Below, piece after piece: positions 17,655 to 27,399 of a stretch of 64,000 nucleotides of DNA. Under the pieces are notes generated by a model that worked only from the letters and a program-made list of their open reading frames with translations, did no database searches and was not told the DNA's origin. The position numbers were made by a program, and so were the translations under genes. The DNA is taken from contig CP131915.1 in NCBI GenBank assembly GCA_030704225.1, positions 992,001-1,056,000 of the forward strand, in the 5' to 3' direction. Each line of letters opens with the position of its first letter. The stretch's first letter is position 1. Origin of the DNA: Kosakonia sp. H02. GTDB taxonomy: Bacteria; Pseudomonadota; Gammaproteobacteria; Enterobacterales; Enterobacteriaceae.

Positions 17655-18667
17655 CAGTACAGATACTCCTGCACCAATTTTTCAGCGGTTTTCACCGCCA
17701 TCAGCGCGCCGCCAAAGCGGACGTTGTCGGCAACGGACCAGAACTGCACTTGCTCCGGCATACCGTAATCATTGCGTATGCAGCCGACGGAAAGATGCGC
17801 CTGGCCGGAAGCATCGCCCACCTGGGTTGGGAACTCATTCGCTTCAGACAGCGCGATATCGTCAAAACGGGCAAAGGCATCGCGAGCTTCTTCTGCCGCC
17901 AGCGGGCGCAGCGCTTCAAAACTCACCATCTGCGCATGGCCGTAAAACACCGGCGACTGTACGCAGTTAGCAGAGATCATTAAGCCGTCGTCCTGCAAGA
18001 TTTTGCGCATCTGGTCGATAATCACGCGCTCTTCGCGCACGCTGCCTTCGCTGTCCGGCAGCAACGGCAGCATATTGAAGGCCAACTGGCGACCGAAGAA
18101 GTCATCTTCATCAATCGGAACGCCGTTGAGCAATTTGGCGCTCTGCCCTGCCAGCGCATCGACCGCCTGTTTACCACTGCGGGAAACCGAGAGCATGCTG
18201 GTGACGGTTATGCGCGACAGGCCGCCTTCGTCGATCAGCGGTTTCAGCGCCGCCAACAGTTGGCTGGTCTGACTGTCCGGTACGGCAATAAGGTTACGGT
18301 TGCGGTAATCCGCCAGCACGAATGGATTGACGTCCGGCATCACCAGCGGCACATCCGGCTCCAGCGCAAACAGACCGCTGGTATCGATAACCAGGCAACC
18401 GGCGTTGGTCGCTTCTTCAATATAGGTTGCCGAGGCCTGTGCACCGGCGACAAAAAACGCCAGTTGCGCCTGCGTCCAGTCGAACTCTGCGGCATCTTCG
18501 ACGCGCACGGTTTTACCGGCAAAACGCAGGTTTTCGCCCGCGCTTTCGCTTCTCGCCAGCGCATACAGTTCGCCAACCGGGAACTGGCGTTCAGCCAGCG
18601 TTTCGAGCAAGGCTTCTCCGACAGCGCCAGTGGCACCGAGAACGGCAATATTCCAGCCTTCAGACAT
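17654..18667 (-). CDS. usg: Aspartate-semialdehyde-dehydrogenase-like protein without catalytic Cys
   Basis: A 337-residue relative of Asd with the nucleotide loop VLGATGAVGEALLETLAER. Where Asd has Asn-Cys-Ser-Thr with the nucleophilic Cys, this protein has VPDSQTSQLLAALKPL, so the Cys is a Ser. It is therefore unlikely to make aspartate semialdehyde; its function is unknown. It is downstream of pdxB and overlaps truA by one base. Confidence 0.92.
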   Translation of the reverse strand: MSEGWNIAVLGATGAVGEALLETLAERQFPVGELYALARSESAGENLRFAGKTVRVEDAAEFDWTQAQLAFFVAGAQASATYIEEATNAGCLVIDTSGLFALEPDVPLVMPDVNPFVLADYRNRNLIAVPDSQTSQLLAALKPLIDEGGLSRITVTSMLSVSRSGKQAVDALAGQSAKLLNGVPIDEDDFFGRQLAFNMLPLLPDSEGSVREERVIIDQMRKILQDDGLMISANCVQSPVFYGHAQMVSFEALRPLAAEEARDAFARFDDIALSEANEFPTQVGDASGQAHLSVGCIRNDYGMPEQVQFWSVADNVRFGGALMAVKTAEKLVQEYLY

Positions 18668-18683
18668 GGTGGTTTACTCCAGC

Positions 18684-18712
18684 AAAAAAGCGTCCCTGTC
18701 GGTGACAGGGAG
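18684..18712 (-). terminator. Terminator between pdxB and usg
   Basis: Minus strand TCCCTGTC-ACC-GACAGGGA stem, then CGCTTTTTT. It would end most pdxB transcripts before usg. Confidence 0.75.
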
Positions 18713-18725
18713 CATTAAGGTGACA

Positions 18726-19862
18726 TTAACGTACCGGGTTGTGTACGGCGTTGAAGCCCAGTTTTTGCAGTAACGCCGAGGCGCTCGCGTCATCGCACTG
18801 AATAAAGAGCGATGACCATTCGCGACGCTCAAGATAATGTTTACGCAATTTATCGAACTCGCCCGGTGTGCCCGCCGCCTTTCGCAGCAGAGCATCGTCG
18901 CGGCGCACATCATACACCAAATGCACCAGCCTTTTTAGCGTTGCCTGCGTAAGCGGGCCGTGCAGGGTAATGCGGCCAAACTCCGGCGCGGGCAGTAACG
19001 TATCGAGCGCAACTTGCTGACGCTTGCCAATAAATTCGCTATAGGCTTCAAACACCTGAGTAGTGCCGCGCGCTTTACCTTCCAGCGTGTAACCAGCGAT
19101 ATGCGCGGTTCCAATATCCACGCGCTTGAGCAGCTCAACGTTGAGGTCCGGCTCCGGCTCCCAGACATCAAGCACCACGCTCAGATCCTGCCCCGCCTGT
19201 AAGTGCTGCAACAGCGCAGCGTTATCGACCACCGGCCCGCGACAGGCGTTGATTAAAATGGTGCCCGGTTTCAGGCGGGAGAGCAGCGCGTCATCGGCGA
19301 GATGCAGGGTTTTATACGGCCCGTCTTTAAACAGCGGCGTATGGAACGTCAGCACATCCGCTTCGCGCACCAGTTCGTCCAGCGAGCGGAAATCACCTGC
19401 CTCACCGCGATCGGCACGCGGTGGATCGCACAGCAATGTGCGGATGCCCAGCGCTTCAAGACGCGCCTGTAAACGACCGCCAACGTTACCGACGCCGACG
19501 ATACCAACCGTACGATCCTGCAAGATAAAGCCGTCGCGCTCTGCCAGCATCAGCAGCGAGGAGAAGACATATTCCACCACCGCAATGGCGTTACAGCCAG
19601 GTGCTGCCGAGAAAGCGATCCCCGCCTGTTTGAGAAATGCCTCATCCACATGGTCGGTGCCCGCTGTCGCGGTGCCGACAAATTTGATACCCGTACCTTG
19701 TAATAAATCGTTATTGACCTTCGTAACAGAGCGCACCATTAGCGCGTCCGCATCGGCCAGTTCCGCCACCGGAATCGGGCGTCCGGGAACCGCCTTAACG
19801 TCGCCCAGACGGCTAAAAAGATCGCGGGCGTAAGGCATATTTTCATCAACAAGGATTTTCAC
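18726..19862 (-). CDS. pdxB: Erythronate-4-phosphate dehydrogenase
   Basis: A 378-residue D-2-hydroxyacid dehydrogenase for the second step of PLP synthesis by the DXP-dependent route. The Rossmann motif is VGIVGVGNVGGRLQARL. The catalytic Arg is in NACRGPVVDN, and the His in GTAHIAGYTLEGKARG. I take the GTG before KILVDENMPYARD, which gives the E. coli length; an ATG further upstream overlaps the flk promoter side. Confidence 0.96.
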   Translation of the reverse strand: MKILVDENMPYARDLFSRLGDVKAVPGRPIPVAELADADALMVRSVTKVNNDLLQGTGIKFVGTATAGTDHVDEAFLKQAGIAFSAAPGCNAIAVVEYVFSSLLMLAERDGFILQDRTVGIVGVGNVGGRLQARLEALGIRTLLCDPPRADRGEAGDFRSLDELVREADVLTFHTPLFKDGPYKTLHLADDALLSRLKPGTILINACRGPVVDNAALLQHLQAGQDLSVVLDVWEPEPDLNVELLKRVDIGTAHIAGYTLEGKARGTTQVFEAYSEFIGKRQQVALDTLLPAPEFGRITLHGPLTQATLKRLVHLVYDVRRDDALLRKAAGTPGEFDKLRKHYLERREWSSLFIQCDDASASALLQKLGFNAVHNPVR

Positions 19863-19972
19863 GCTACAGTACCTGTTTGAGAACGGGAGTTGAGCGCGCA
19901 AGTGTGCCATAATCTCGCCGCCAGGCATACCCGCAATGCCGATGACCGCCATGCGAGAGTAAGAGGAAACCC

Positions 19973-20983
19973 ATGATCCAACCCATTCAGGGTGCGCCCG
20001 CGCGCCCTCCCGGGCAAGAGCCAACACAAGCCGCTAACCCTGTCGGTGAGCAGCCATTATCTACCCAGCAACGTACGGTGCTGGAGCGGCTTGTTATCCG
20101 TTTGATTGCCCTGACCCAGCAGCAGAGTGCTGAAGTGTGGGCGGGTGTGAAACATGATTTAGGGTTGAAGAACGATGCGCCGCTGCTCTCCCGCCATTTT
20201 CCGGCGGCTGAGCAAAATCTCAATCAGCGCATGGAAACGGCGACACAAAACCACACTTCCCGCCAGGCGATGACCCAACTGACAGAACTGTTAGGCCAGG
20301 GAAATAACCGCCAGGCAGTGAGCGATTTTATTCGCCAGCAGTTCGGCCAGACGGCGCTAAGCCAACTTACGCCGCAGCAGTTGAAAACCGTGCTGACGAT
20401 GTTGCAGAACAACCAGATTACAATCCCACAGCCACAACAGCGCCCGGCAACCGAACGCCCGCTGCTGCCGGCGGAGCATAATTCCCTGAACCAGGTGGTG
20501 ACAAAACTGGCCGCAGCGACGGGTGAATCCAGCAAGCTTATCTGGCAATCGATGATGGAGCTTTCCGGGGTGAAAACCGGCGAGCTGATCCCGGCGAAGC
20601 ATTTTACGCCGCTGATGACCTGGCTTCAGGCGCGCCAGACGTTGAGTACGCACACCGCACCGACATTGCAAACGGTGCAGGCGGCGCTGAAACAGCCCCT
20701 GGATAGCGCGGAGTGGCGCGGGATCAGTGATTATGCTCAGCAAACCTGGCAAGCGACGCCGCAGACGGTGCTGACCACCGCCCAGGTGCAGGATATCCTC
20801 AACCAGGTCTTTTTACGCCGCACCGAGCGCGCGTCGGGCATGATTGAAGTCCGCGATATTCAGCCGATTTACAGCCCCTTCTTTGCACCGATTGTCGATA
20901 GCATGAAGGCCGTCTCTATGCGGCCGGGGCTGTTCTTTATTGCCCTGCTGGTGGTGATGTTTCTTTTTTGGCTGGTGAATTAG
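19973..20983 (+). CDS. flk: Flk, flagellar hook-length checkpoint membrane protein
   Basis: A 336-residue protein with a Pro/Gln-rich cytoplasmic body and one C-terminal membrane anchor (LFFIALLVVMFLFWLV). Flk (RflH) in Salmonella keeps FlgM from leaving through the secretion system before hook completion. AAGAGGAAACCC precedes the ATG. It is divergent from pdxB, as in K-12. Confidence 0.92.
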   Translation: MIQPIQGAPARPPGQEPTQAANPVGEQPLSTQQRTVLERLVIRLIALTQQQSAEVWAGVKHDLGLKNDAPLLSRHFPAAEQNLNQRMETATQNHTSRQAMTQLTELLGQGNNRQAVSDFIRQQFGQTALSQLTPQQLKTVLTMLQNNQITIPQPQQRPATERPLLPAEHNSLNQVVTKLAAATGESSKLIWQSMMELSGVKTGELIPAKHFTPLMTWLQARQTLSTHTAPTLQTVQAALKQPLDSAEWRGISDYAQQTWQATPQTVLTTAQVQDILNQVFLRRTERASGMIEVRDIQPIYSPFFAPIVDSMKAVSMRPGLFFIALLVVMFLFWLVN

Positions 20984-20994
20984 ATTTTTTGTGA

Positions 20995-21036
20995 GCCCGT
21001 AGTCCTGATGGCGCTGCGCTTATCAGGACTACGGAT
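20995..21036. repeat. REP palindrome between flk and the GH1 gene
   Basis: CCCGTAGTCCTGATGGCGCT followed by GCGCTTATCAGGACTACGG is a near-consensus REP. It sits between two convergent genes and marks the left edge of the inserted GH1 gene. Confidence 0.85.
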
Positions 21037-21043
21037 TACCGTC

Positions 21044-22477
21044 TTATTTGATGTTGTCGCCGTTTTGTTTAATCACATCCTGATACCACCAGAACGATTT
21101 CTTGCGGCTACGCGCCAGCGTTCCGTTCCCTTCATTGTCTTTATCGACATAGATTAAACCGTAGCGTTTTTTCATCTCGCCCGTGCCTGCGGAGACCAGA
21201 TCAATACAGCCCCACGGCGTATAGCCCATCAAATCGACGCCGTCTTCCACCACCGCTTTTTTCATTTCGCGGATGTGGTTTTGCATATATTCAATGCGGT
21301 ACTGATCGTTGACCACGCCGTCACTTTCCGGCTGGTCGATGGCACCAAAGCCGTTTTCCACGACAAACAGTGGCAACTGGTAGTGATCGTAGAAATAGTT
21401 CAGAGAGTAGCGCAGACCAACCGGGTCGATTTGCCAGCCCCAGTCCGACGCTTTTACATACGGATTTTTCACCAGGCTTTTGGTTTCGTCATAATCCAGT
21501 TGCGGGTTATCTTCCGTTGCCTTCGTGACAAACGACATGTAATAGCTGAAGCCAATATAGTCGACACAGCCGCGCGTCAGGATCTGCAAATCTTCGTCGG
21601 TAATATCGAGTTTGAACTGCCGACGAGCGAAATAATTGAGCAGATGCTGCGGGTAATAACCGCGTACATGCACATCGGTAAACCAGTAGCGGCGATGCAT
21701 GGCCACGACCGACATCATCATATCGTTCGGATCGCAGGTCAGCGGGTAGATTGGGCACATGGCTATCATGCAGCCAATTTTAAAATCCGGGTTGATCTTA
21801 TGCCCGGCTTCTACCGCCAGCGCGCTCGCCACCAGTTCGTAATGAGCGGCCTGGTACATGATCACTTCCCGGTCTTCACCCAGCTGATATTTCACCCCGG
21901 AGTTAGTAAACGGCGCGAAATCTTCGTGATAGTTGGCCTGGTTATTGATTTCGTTGAAGGTCATCCAGTATTTCACCTTGCCGCGATAGCGGGTGAAAAC
22001 GGCATTAGCAAAACGCACAAAGAAATCAATCAATTTACGGTTACGCCAGCCGCCATATTCGGTGACGAGGTGATAAGGCATTTCGAAATGGGAAAGCGTG
22101 ATAACCGGTTCGATATTGTATTTCAGGCACTCATCAAACAGATCATCGTAAAACTGTAGCCCGGCTTCGTTAGGCTCCAGCTCGTCGCCTTTCGGGAAAA
22201 TACGCGTCCAGGCAATTGAGGTACGGAAACATTTAAAACCGAGTTCGGCAAACAGTTTGATGTCGTCTTTGTAGCGGTGGTAAAAGTCGATGGCATCGTG
22301 GTTGGGGTAATTTTTACCCGGCAGCACGCCATCGGTGATTTCACGCGGTACACCATGCGCCCCGGCGGTCATCACATCTGCCACGCTCACACCTTTGCCG
22401 CCTTCCTGCCAGCCGCCTTCCAGTTGATGCGCAGCAACCGCCCCGCCCCACAGAAAATCCGCTTTAAATCCGGACAT
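21044..22477 (-). CDS. GH1 6-phospho-beta-glucosidase
   Basis: A 477-residue glycoside hydrolase family 1 enzyme. Near the N-terminus FLWGGAVAAHQLEGGW, the acid/base Glu in WMTFNEINNQ, and the nucleophile Glu in LFVVENGFGA are all present. Overall it resembles BglA and AscB, which cleave cytoplasmic phosphorylated aryl- or cello-glucosides brought in by PTS. No PTS gene is adjacent, so the substrate and uptake route are unknown. K-12 has no such gene between flk and yfcJ. The ATG before SGFKADFLWGG follows an AGGAGAGA site. Confidence 0.88.
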   Translation of the reverse strand: MSGFKADFLWGGAVAAHQLEGGWQEGGKGVSVADVMTAGAHGVPREITDGVLPGKNYPNHDAIDFYHRYKDDIKLFAELGFKCFRTSIAWTRIFPKGDELEPNEAGLQFYDDLFDECLKYNIEPVITLSHFEMPYHLVTEYGGWRNRKLIDFFVRFANAVFTRYRGKVKYWMTFNEINNQANYHEDFAPFTNSGVKYQLGEDREVIMYQAAHYELVASALAVEAGHKINPDFKIGCMIAMCPIYPLTCDPNDMMMSVVAMHRRYWFTDVHVRGYYPQHLLNYFARRQFKLDITDEDLQILTRGCVDYIGFSYYMSFVTKATEDNPQLDYDETKSLVKNPYVKASDWGWQIDPVGLRYSLNYFYDHYQLPLFVVENGFGAIDQPESDGVVNDQYRIEYMQNHIREMKKAVVEDGVDLMGYTPWGCIDLVSAGTGEMKKRYGLIYVDKDNEGNGTLARSRKKSFWWYQDVIKQNGDNIK

Positions 22478-22513
22478 ATCTCTCTCCTTTCGCTCATCAG
22501 TGCGAAAAGCATA

Positions 22514-22552
22514 AACGCGACCGCCGTGACATGACATCACCGCGGTCGCGTT
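22514..22552. terminator. Hairpin between yfcJ and the GH1 gene
   Basis: ACGCGACCGC and GCGGTCGCGT-TT form a ten-pair stem around a loop of about 18 bases. On either strand it is followed by a short T-run. It probably ends yfcJ transcripts before the GH1 gene. Confidence 0.55.
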
Positions 22553-22588
22553 TTGTGAAACCGGTTGCAAAGAGAGTTCCCGCAGTAA

Positions 22589-23758
22589 TTATTTACGCGG
22601 GCGAAAGGCGATAAGCGTTACCAGAATGCCGGTTAGCGCGGAAATGGCCCCGGCAAGGAACACCGAAGGGTAACCCAGCGAGGTCGCCAGTAAACCCGTT
22701 AACGGGCCGCTGGCGGCATAGGCGATATCCTGAAATGCGGCGTAACCGCCAAGTGCCGTACCGCGCACCTGTGGCGGCACGCGTTTCACCACTTCGACAC
22801 CGAGCGCCGGGAAGATAAGCGAACAGCCGCTGCCGGTTAATGCCGCGCCAAGCAGTGCGATCCACGCGCCATTGGCCTGCCACAGCAGCACCAGGCCGAC
22901 GGTTTCAATCATCAGGGAGACAATCGCCACCCGCACGCCACCAAAGCGGTCCGGCATCCAGCCGAATAAAATGCGCATCAGCACGAATGCGCCGCCAAAC
23001 GCCGTCAGAGTAAAACCGGCCATTGACCAGCCCTGGCTTGCGAAATAGAGCGAGACAAAGGTGCCGATCACCGCAAACCCGACGCCCTGTAATGCCAGCC
23101 CTAAGCCCGGTTGCCAGACAAGCCCGATGACGCTCCACAGCGACGGGCGCTCTCCGGCATGGGCCGGAACGTTACGGACGCTGCCGTTAAACGCCCAGGC
23201 GATCAGCGGTAACACCATGGTCACTATTGCCAGCGCGGCAAAACCCAAATGGCTATGGATGAGTAACCCCAGCGGCGCACCGACAGCCAGCGCGCCGTAG
23301 ATAGCCATACCATTCCACGACATGACTTTGCCGGAACGCGCCGGGCCAACCAGTCCCATGCCCCAGGTGAGCGTGCCGGTAAGCATCAGGCTTTCGCCAA
23401 AACCAAGGATCAAGCGCCCAACAATCAGCAGAGCGAACTTCGCCCACGGCTCCACCGGCAGCGTTGCTGCCAGCAGCCAGGCGACGCCAGCCAGCGCACA
23501 GGCAAACATGCCCTGCAACGCGGAACGTTTCGCGCCAAATTGATCTGCCAGCCGCCCGGCATAGCCGCGCGTTAAGACTGTGGCAAGGAACTGAACACCG
23601 ACGGCGATACCGACCATGGCGTTGCCATAGCCCAGTTCGTGATGTACAAACAGCGGGATCACCGGTAACGGTAGCCCAACGGTCATATACGCCAGAAACA
23701 CCGCGAAAGCGATGCGAAATAGCGAGAGATTTGCTGAAGAGTGTGATTCTACGGACAT
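22589..23758 (-). CDS. yfcJ: MFS transporter YfcJ
   Basis: A 389-residue protein with about twelve hydrophobic helices and the MFS loop motif GRLADQFGAKRSA between helices 2 and 3. It belongs to the YfcJ/YhhS group of presumed drug or arabinose-type exporters; the physiological substrate is not established. It is in the K-12 position upstream of fabB on the same strand. Confidence 0.88.
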   Translation of the reverse strand: MSVESHSSANLSLFRIAFAVFLAYMTVGLPLPVIPLFVHHELGYGNAMVGIAVGVQFLATVLTRGYAGRLADQFGAKRSALQGMFACALAGVAWLLAATLPVEPWAKFALLIVGRLILGFGESLMLTGTLTWGMGLVGPARSGKVMSWNGMAIYGALAVGAPLGLLIHSHLGFAALAIVTMVLPLIAWAFNGSVRNVPAHAGERPSLWSVIGLVWQPGLGLALQGVGFAVIGTFVSLYFASQGWSMAGFTLTAFGGAFVLMRILFGWMPDRFGGVRVAIVSLMIETVGLVLLWQANGAWIALLGAALTGSGCSLIFPALGVEVVKRVPPQVRGTALGGYAAFQDIAYAASGPLTGLLATSLGYPSVFLAGAISALTGILVTLIAFRPRK

Positions 23759-23923
23759 GCATTACTCCATAACGCAGAGTAAGGCGGGATTTGAATTCAC
23801 CACGCCCCCTCCACCTGAGTTTCAGGATTAAGGTGCGTTGGTTAACGTTGAACGCTTACGCATTATCGTGCTGATAATGTTGAAGCCGGAGTTTGCCTGT
23901 CGCCGCAGCAAATTGTCAACGCA

Positions 23924-23948
23924 TAAAAAAGGGAGCCTGAGGCTCCCT
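23924..23948 (-). terminator. fabB intrinsic terminator
   Basis: Minus strand GGGAGCC-TCA-GGCTCCC followed by TTTTTT; 19 bases after the fabB stop. Confidence 0.9.
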
Positions 23949-23966
23949 TCTGACACGTTGTCGCGG

Positions 23967-25181
23967 TTACTTCAATTTGCGCATAACCAGCGTGGCGTTA
24001 GTGCCGCCAAAACCGAAGCTGTTAGACATTACTGTAGACAGCGTCTGCTCGGTCGGTTTGGTCACAATATTCATGCCCGCCGCCTGCTCGTCCAGCTCTT
24101 CGATGTTGATGCTCGGCGCGATAAAGCCGTGTTCCAGCATCAGCAGGGAGTAGATCGCTTCCTGCACACCAGCCGCACCGAGGGAGTGACCGGTCATGGC
24201 TTTGGTCGCAGAGATAGCCGGCGTATTGTTGCCAAACACTTCACGGATCGCACCCAATTCTTTCACGTCGCCTACCGGCGTAGAAGTCCCGTGGGAGTTC
24301 AGGTAGTCAACCGGCGTATCCAGGTCGGCCATTGCCATCTTCATGCAGCGCACCGCGCCTTCACCTGACGGTGCAACCATGTCGGCACCATCGGAGGTTG
24401 CGCCGTAGCCAACAATTTCTGCATAGATGTGCGCGCCGCGCGCCAGTGCGTGTTCCAGCTCTTCAACCACGACCATACCGCCGCCGCCTGCGATAACAAA
24501 ACCGTCACGGCTTGTGTCATACGTACGGGAGGCTTTGTCTGGCGTTTCGTTGTATTTGGTGGACAGCGCGCCCATGGCGTCGAACTCACAGGCCATTTCC
24601 CAGCACAGCTCTTCGCCGCCGCCAGCAAAAACGATGTCCTGTTTGCCCAATTGAATTTGTTCTACCGCGTTACCTATGCAGTGTGCAGATGTCGCGCATG
24701 CAGAACTGATCGAGTAGTTAACGCCGTGGATTTTAAACGGAGTGGCGAGGCAAGCGGATACCGCAGACGCCATCGCTTTGGTTACTACATAAGGACCGAC
24801 AGCTTTCAGACCACGCGGGCTGCGCATTGCGTCAGCGCCGAAAACCTGAGATTTAGACGAACCGCCAGACCCTGCAATCAGGCCCACGCGCGGATTGTTC
24901 TGATAAACCTCGTCTTTCAGGCCAGCATCTTCAATTGCTTGCTGCATGGAGAGATAGGCATAGATAGAGGCATCGTTCATGAAACGAACCACTTTACGGT
25001 CGATCAAACCCGTGGTGTCCAGTTTAACGTTACCCCACACGTGGCTGCGCATGCCGGAATCTTTGAATTCCTGAGAGAATGTGATCCCTGAGCGTCCTTC
25101 ACGCAGAGATGCCAGGACTTCCTGCTGGTTATTACCAATGCTGGAAACGATGCCCAGGCCAGTAATCACTGCACGTTTCAT
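23967..25181 (-). CDS. fabB: 3-oxoacyl-ACP synthase I
   Basis: A 404-residue KAS I that elongates acyl-ACP and is required for unsaturated fatty acids. The active-site Cys is in SSACATSAHCIG. Catalytic histidines are in NSHGTSTPVGD and MTGHSLGAAG. The promoter region has the FabR palindrome and a FadR site, so it is activated by FadR and repressed by FabR as in E. coli. Confidence 0.98.
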   Translation of the reverse strand: MKRAVITGLGIVSSIGNNQQEVLASLREGRSGITFSQEFKDSGMRSHVWGNVKLDTTGLIDRKVVRFMNDASIYAYLSMQQAIEDAGLKDEVYQNNPRVGLIAGSGGSSKSQVFGADAMRSPRGLKAVGPYVVTKAMASAVSACLATPFKIHGVNYSISSACATSAHCIGNAVEQIQLGKQDIVFAGGGEELCWEMACEFDAMGALSTKYNETPDKASRTYDTSRDGFVIAGGGGMVVVEELEHALARGAHIYAEIVGYGATSDGADMVAPSGEGAVRCMKMAMADLDTPVDYLNSHGTSTPVGDVKELGAIREVFGNNTPAISATKAMTGHSLGAAGVQEAIYSLLMLEHGFIAPSINIEELDEQAAGMNIVTKPTEQTLSTVMSNSFGFGGTNATLVMRKLK

Positions 25182-25225
25182 TCAATACCCCTAAGTCGCA
25201 CTAATTAAGTTTCGTGTCGCAAGAT

Positions 25226-25260
25226 AGCGTACACTTGTACGCCGAACAAGTCCGATCAGA
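25226..25260. promoter_or_regulatory. FabR and FadR sites of fabB
   Basis: AGCGTACACTTGTACGCC (25226-25243) is the FabR palindrome. GAACAAGTCCGATCAGA (25244-25260), read on the minus strand as TCTGATCGGACTTGTTC, is the FadR activator site known at E. coli fabB. The two abut. The site also lies upstream of divergent mnmC. Confidence 0.85.
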
Positions 25261-25336
25261 CATTTCACAGGTAAATTTGCGCCTTTCTTTGACCCCCGTT
25301 AAGATCGACACACTGCCTGATGGACGAGTAACTTAC

Positions 25337-27337
25337 GTGAAACACACCGCTATACAAACCGCCAACCTCGAATTCAACGCTGAGGGTACACCTGTTTCCC
25401 GAGATTTTGACGACGTCTACTTCTCTAATGATAACGGGCTCGAAGAAACACGTTACGTTTTTCTCGGCGGCAACCATCTCGAAGAGCGATTTCCGGAACA
25501 TTCCCGAAACCTTTTTATTGTGGCTGAAAGCGGTTTTGGTACTGGCCTGAACTTCCTCACGCTGTGGCAAGCATTCGCCGCATTTCGCGTAGCCCATCCC
25601 GACGCTATCCTGGAAAGATTACATTTCATCAGTTTTGAAAAATTTCCCCTCACCCAGGACGATCTGCGAAAAGCGCACGCCCACTGGCCGGAACTGACTC
25701 CCTGGGCTGAGCAACTCCAGGTGCAGTGGCCGCTGGCTTTCGCCGGTTGCCATCGCCTGTTGCTCGACGAGGGGCGCGTGACGCTCGATTTATGGTTCGG
25801 GGATATTAATCAGCTTACCGATACACTGGATGATTCCTTAAACCAGCGCATTGATGCCTGGTTTCTTGACGGCTTTGCGCCGTCCAAAAACCCGGATATG
25901 TGGACACCACATCTCTTTCAGGCAATGGCGCGGCTTACTCGTCCAGGCGGTACGCTGGCGACATTTACCTCCGCCGGTTTTGTGCGCCGCGGCTTGCAGG
26001 ACGCTGGCTTTACTATGCAGAAAAGCAAAGGCTTTGGCCGCAAACGCGAAATGCTCACCGGCGTCATGGAAAACCCGCTCGCCCCTGCGCCCCGCGCGCC
26101 GTGGTTTGCCCGCAGCGGCACGGCAAAGCGGGAAGTGGCGTTGATTGGCGGCGGCGTCGCAAGCGCGCTACTGTCGCTTGCTCTGTTGCGTCGCGGCTGG
26201 CAAGTGACGCTTTACTGTGCCGATGCTGCGCCAGCCGAAGGCGCATCCGGCAATCGCCAGGGAGCGCTCTACCCGCTACTGAGTGCGCACGATCCGGCGC
26301 TCGCCCGCTTCTTCTCTGCCGCCTTTACCTTTGCCCGCCGTCTGTACGATGCGTTGCCGGTGGCGTTTGACAAGCAGTGGTGCGGGGTGACGCAACTCGG
26401 CTGGGATGAAAAAAGCCAGCACAAGATTGATCAGATGCTGACGCTGGATCTGCCCGCCGCACTGGCTCACAGCGTGGATGCAGACGCCATTTTTGCACAT
26501 AGCGGTGTTGAAACGGATTGCGGCGGTATTACCTATCCGCTCGGCGGCTGGTTATGCCCGGCGCAGTTGACCGCGGGCGCAATCGCACTTGCCTGCGAGC
26601 TGGGTTTGCAGGTGCATTATCGCCACGATGTACAGCGATTGAGCCGCGAGGGCGATGGGTGGCTGTTACACTTCGCGCACGGTGAAAAACAGCCACACGC
26701 CGCTGTCGTGCTGGCAAACGGGCATCGTATTCAACAATTTTCGCAAACGGAGAAACTGCCGGTTTACCCGGTTGCAGGCCAGGTCAGCCATATTCCCACC
26801 ACCACCGCGCTCGCCAGCCTGCGCCAGGTGCTCTGTTATGACGGTTACCTGACACCGCAAAGCTCGCGCAATCAGCAGCACTGTATTGGCGCCAGCTACC
26901 ATCGCGGGCAGCAGGAGGCAGCTTATAGTGAAGCGGATCAGCAGCAAAACCGCCAGCGGCTAATCGACTGCTTCCCGCAGGCTGAATGGGCGAAAACGGT
27001 GGATGTCAGCGCGGGCGAGGCGCGCGCTGGCGTACGTTGCGCGACGCGCGATCACCTGCCGATGGTCGGTAACGTTGCGGATTACGACGCCACGTTAACC
27101 GCCTACGCACACCTGATCGATAACCCGGAAACCGCGGTCAGCGCCCCGGTGTATGGCGGCTTATTTATGCTGGGCGCACTCGGCTCGCGCGGCTTATGCA
27201 GCGCCCCGCTGGCGGCGGAAATTCTGGCGTCGCAAATGAGCGATGAGCCACTGCCGCTGGACGGTGAAACGCTGGCGGCACTGAACCCGAACCGGTTGTG
27301 GGTCAGGAAGTTACTGAAGGGTAAAGCGGTGAAATGA
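25337..27337 (+). CDS. mnmC: Bifunctional tRNA mnm5s2U biosynthesis protein
   Basis: A 666-residue fusion. The N-terminal methyltransferase has the SAM loop AESGFGTGLNFL and WFLDGFAPSKNPDMW. The C-terminal FAD oxidase begins at VALIGGGVASALLSLALL. Together they convert cmnm5s2U to mnm5s2U at wobble U34 of tRNA. I prefer the GTG at 25337 (VKHTAIQTANLEFN), which matches the E. coli start; the longer upstream frame runs through the fabB control region. It is divergent from fabB. Confidence 0.95.
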   Translation: MKHTAIQTANLEFNAEGTPVSRDFDDVYFSNDNGLEETRYVFLGGNHLEERFPEHSRNLFIVAESGFGTGLNFLTLWQAFAAFRVAHPDAILERLHFISFEKFPLTQDDLRKAHAHWPELTPWAEQLQVQWPLAFAGCHRLLLDEGRVTLDLWFGDINQLTDTLDDSLNQRIDAWFLDGFAPSKNPDMWTPHLFQAMARLTRPGGTLATFTSAGFVRRGLQDAGFTMQKSKGFGRKREMLTGVMENPLAPAPRAPWFARSGTAKREVALIGGGVASALLSLALLRRGWQVTLYCADAAPAEGASGNRQGALYPLLSAHDPALARFFSAAFTFARRLYDALPVAFDKQWCGVTQLGWDEKSQHKIDQMLTLDLPAALAHSVDADAIFAHSGVETDCGGITYPLGGWLCPAQLTAGAIALACELGLQVHYRHDVQRLSREGDGWLLHFAHGEKQPHAAVVLANGHRIQQFSQTEKLPVYPVAGQVSHIPTTTALASLRQVLCYDGYLTPQSSRNQQHCIGASYHRGQQEAAYSEADQQQNRQRLIDCFPQAEWAKTVDVSAGEARAGVRCATRDHLPMVGNVADYDATLTAYAHLIDNPETAVSAPVYGGLFMLGALGSRGLCSAPLAAEILASQMSDEPLPLDGETLAALNPNRLWVRKLLKGKAVK

Positions 27338-27349
27338 AGGGTGGCCTGG

Positions 27350-27390
27350 TTGCCGGATAGCGCAGTTCACTGGCGCTAATCCGGCAATGA
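27350..27390. repeat. REP-like palindrome after mnmC
   Basis: TTGCCGGATAGCGCAG followed by CTGGCGCTAATCCGGCAA pairs as a long hairpin between convergent mnmC and yfcL. Confidence 0.75.
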
Positions 27391-27399
27391 TATGACGAC

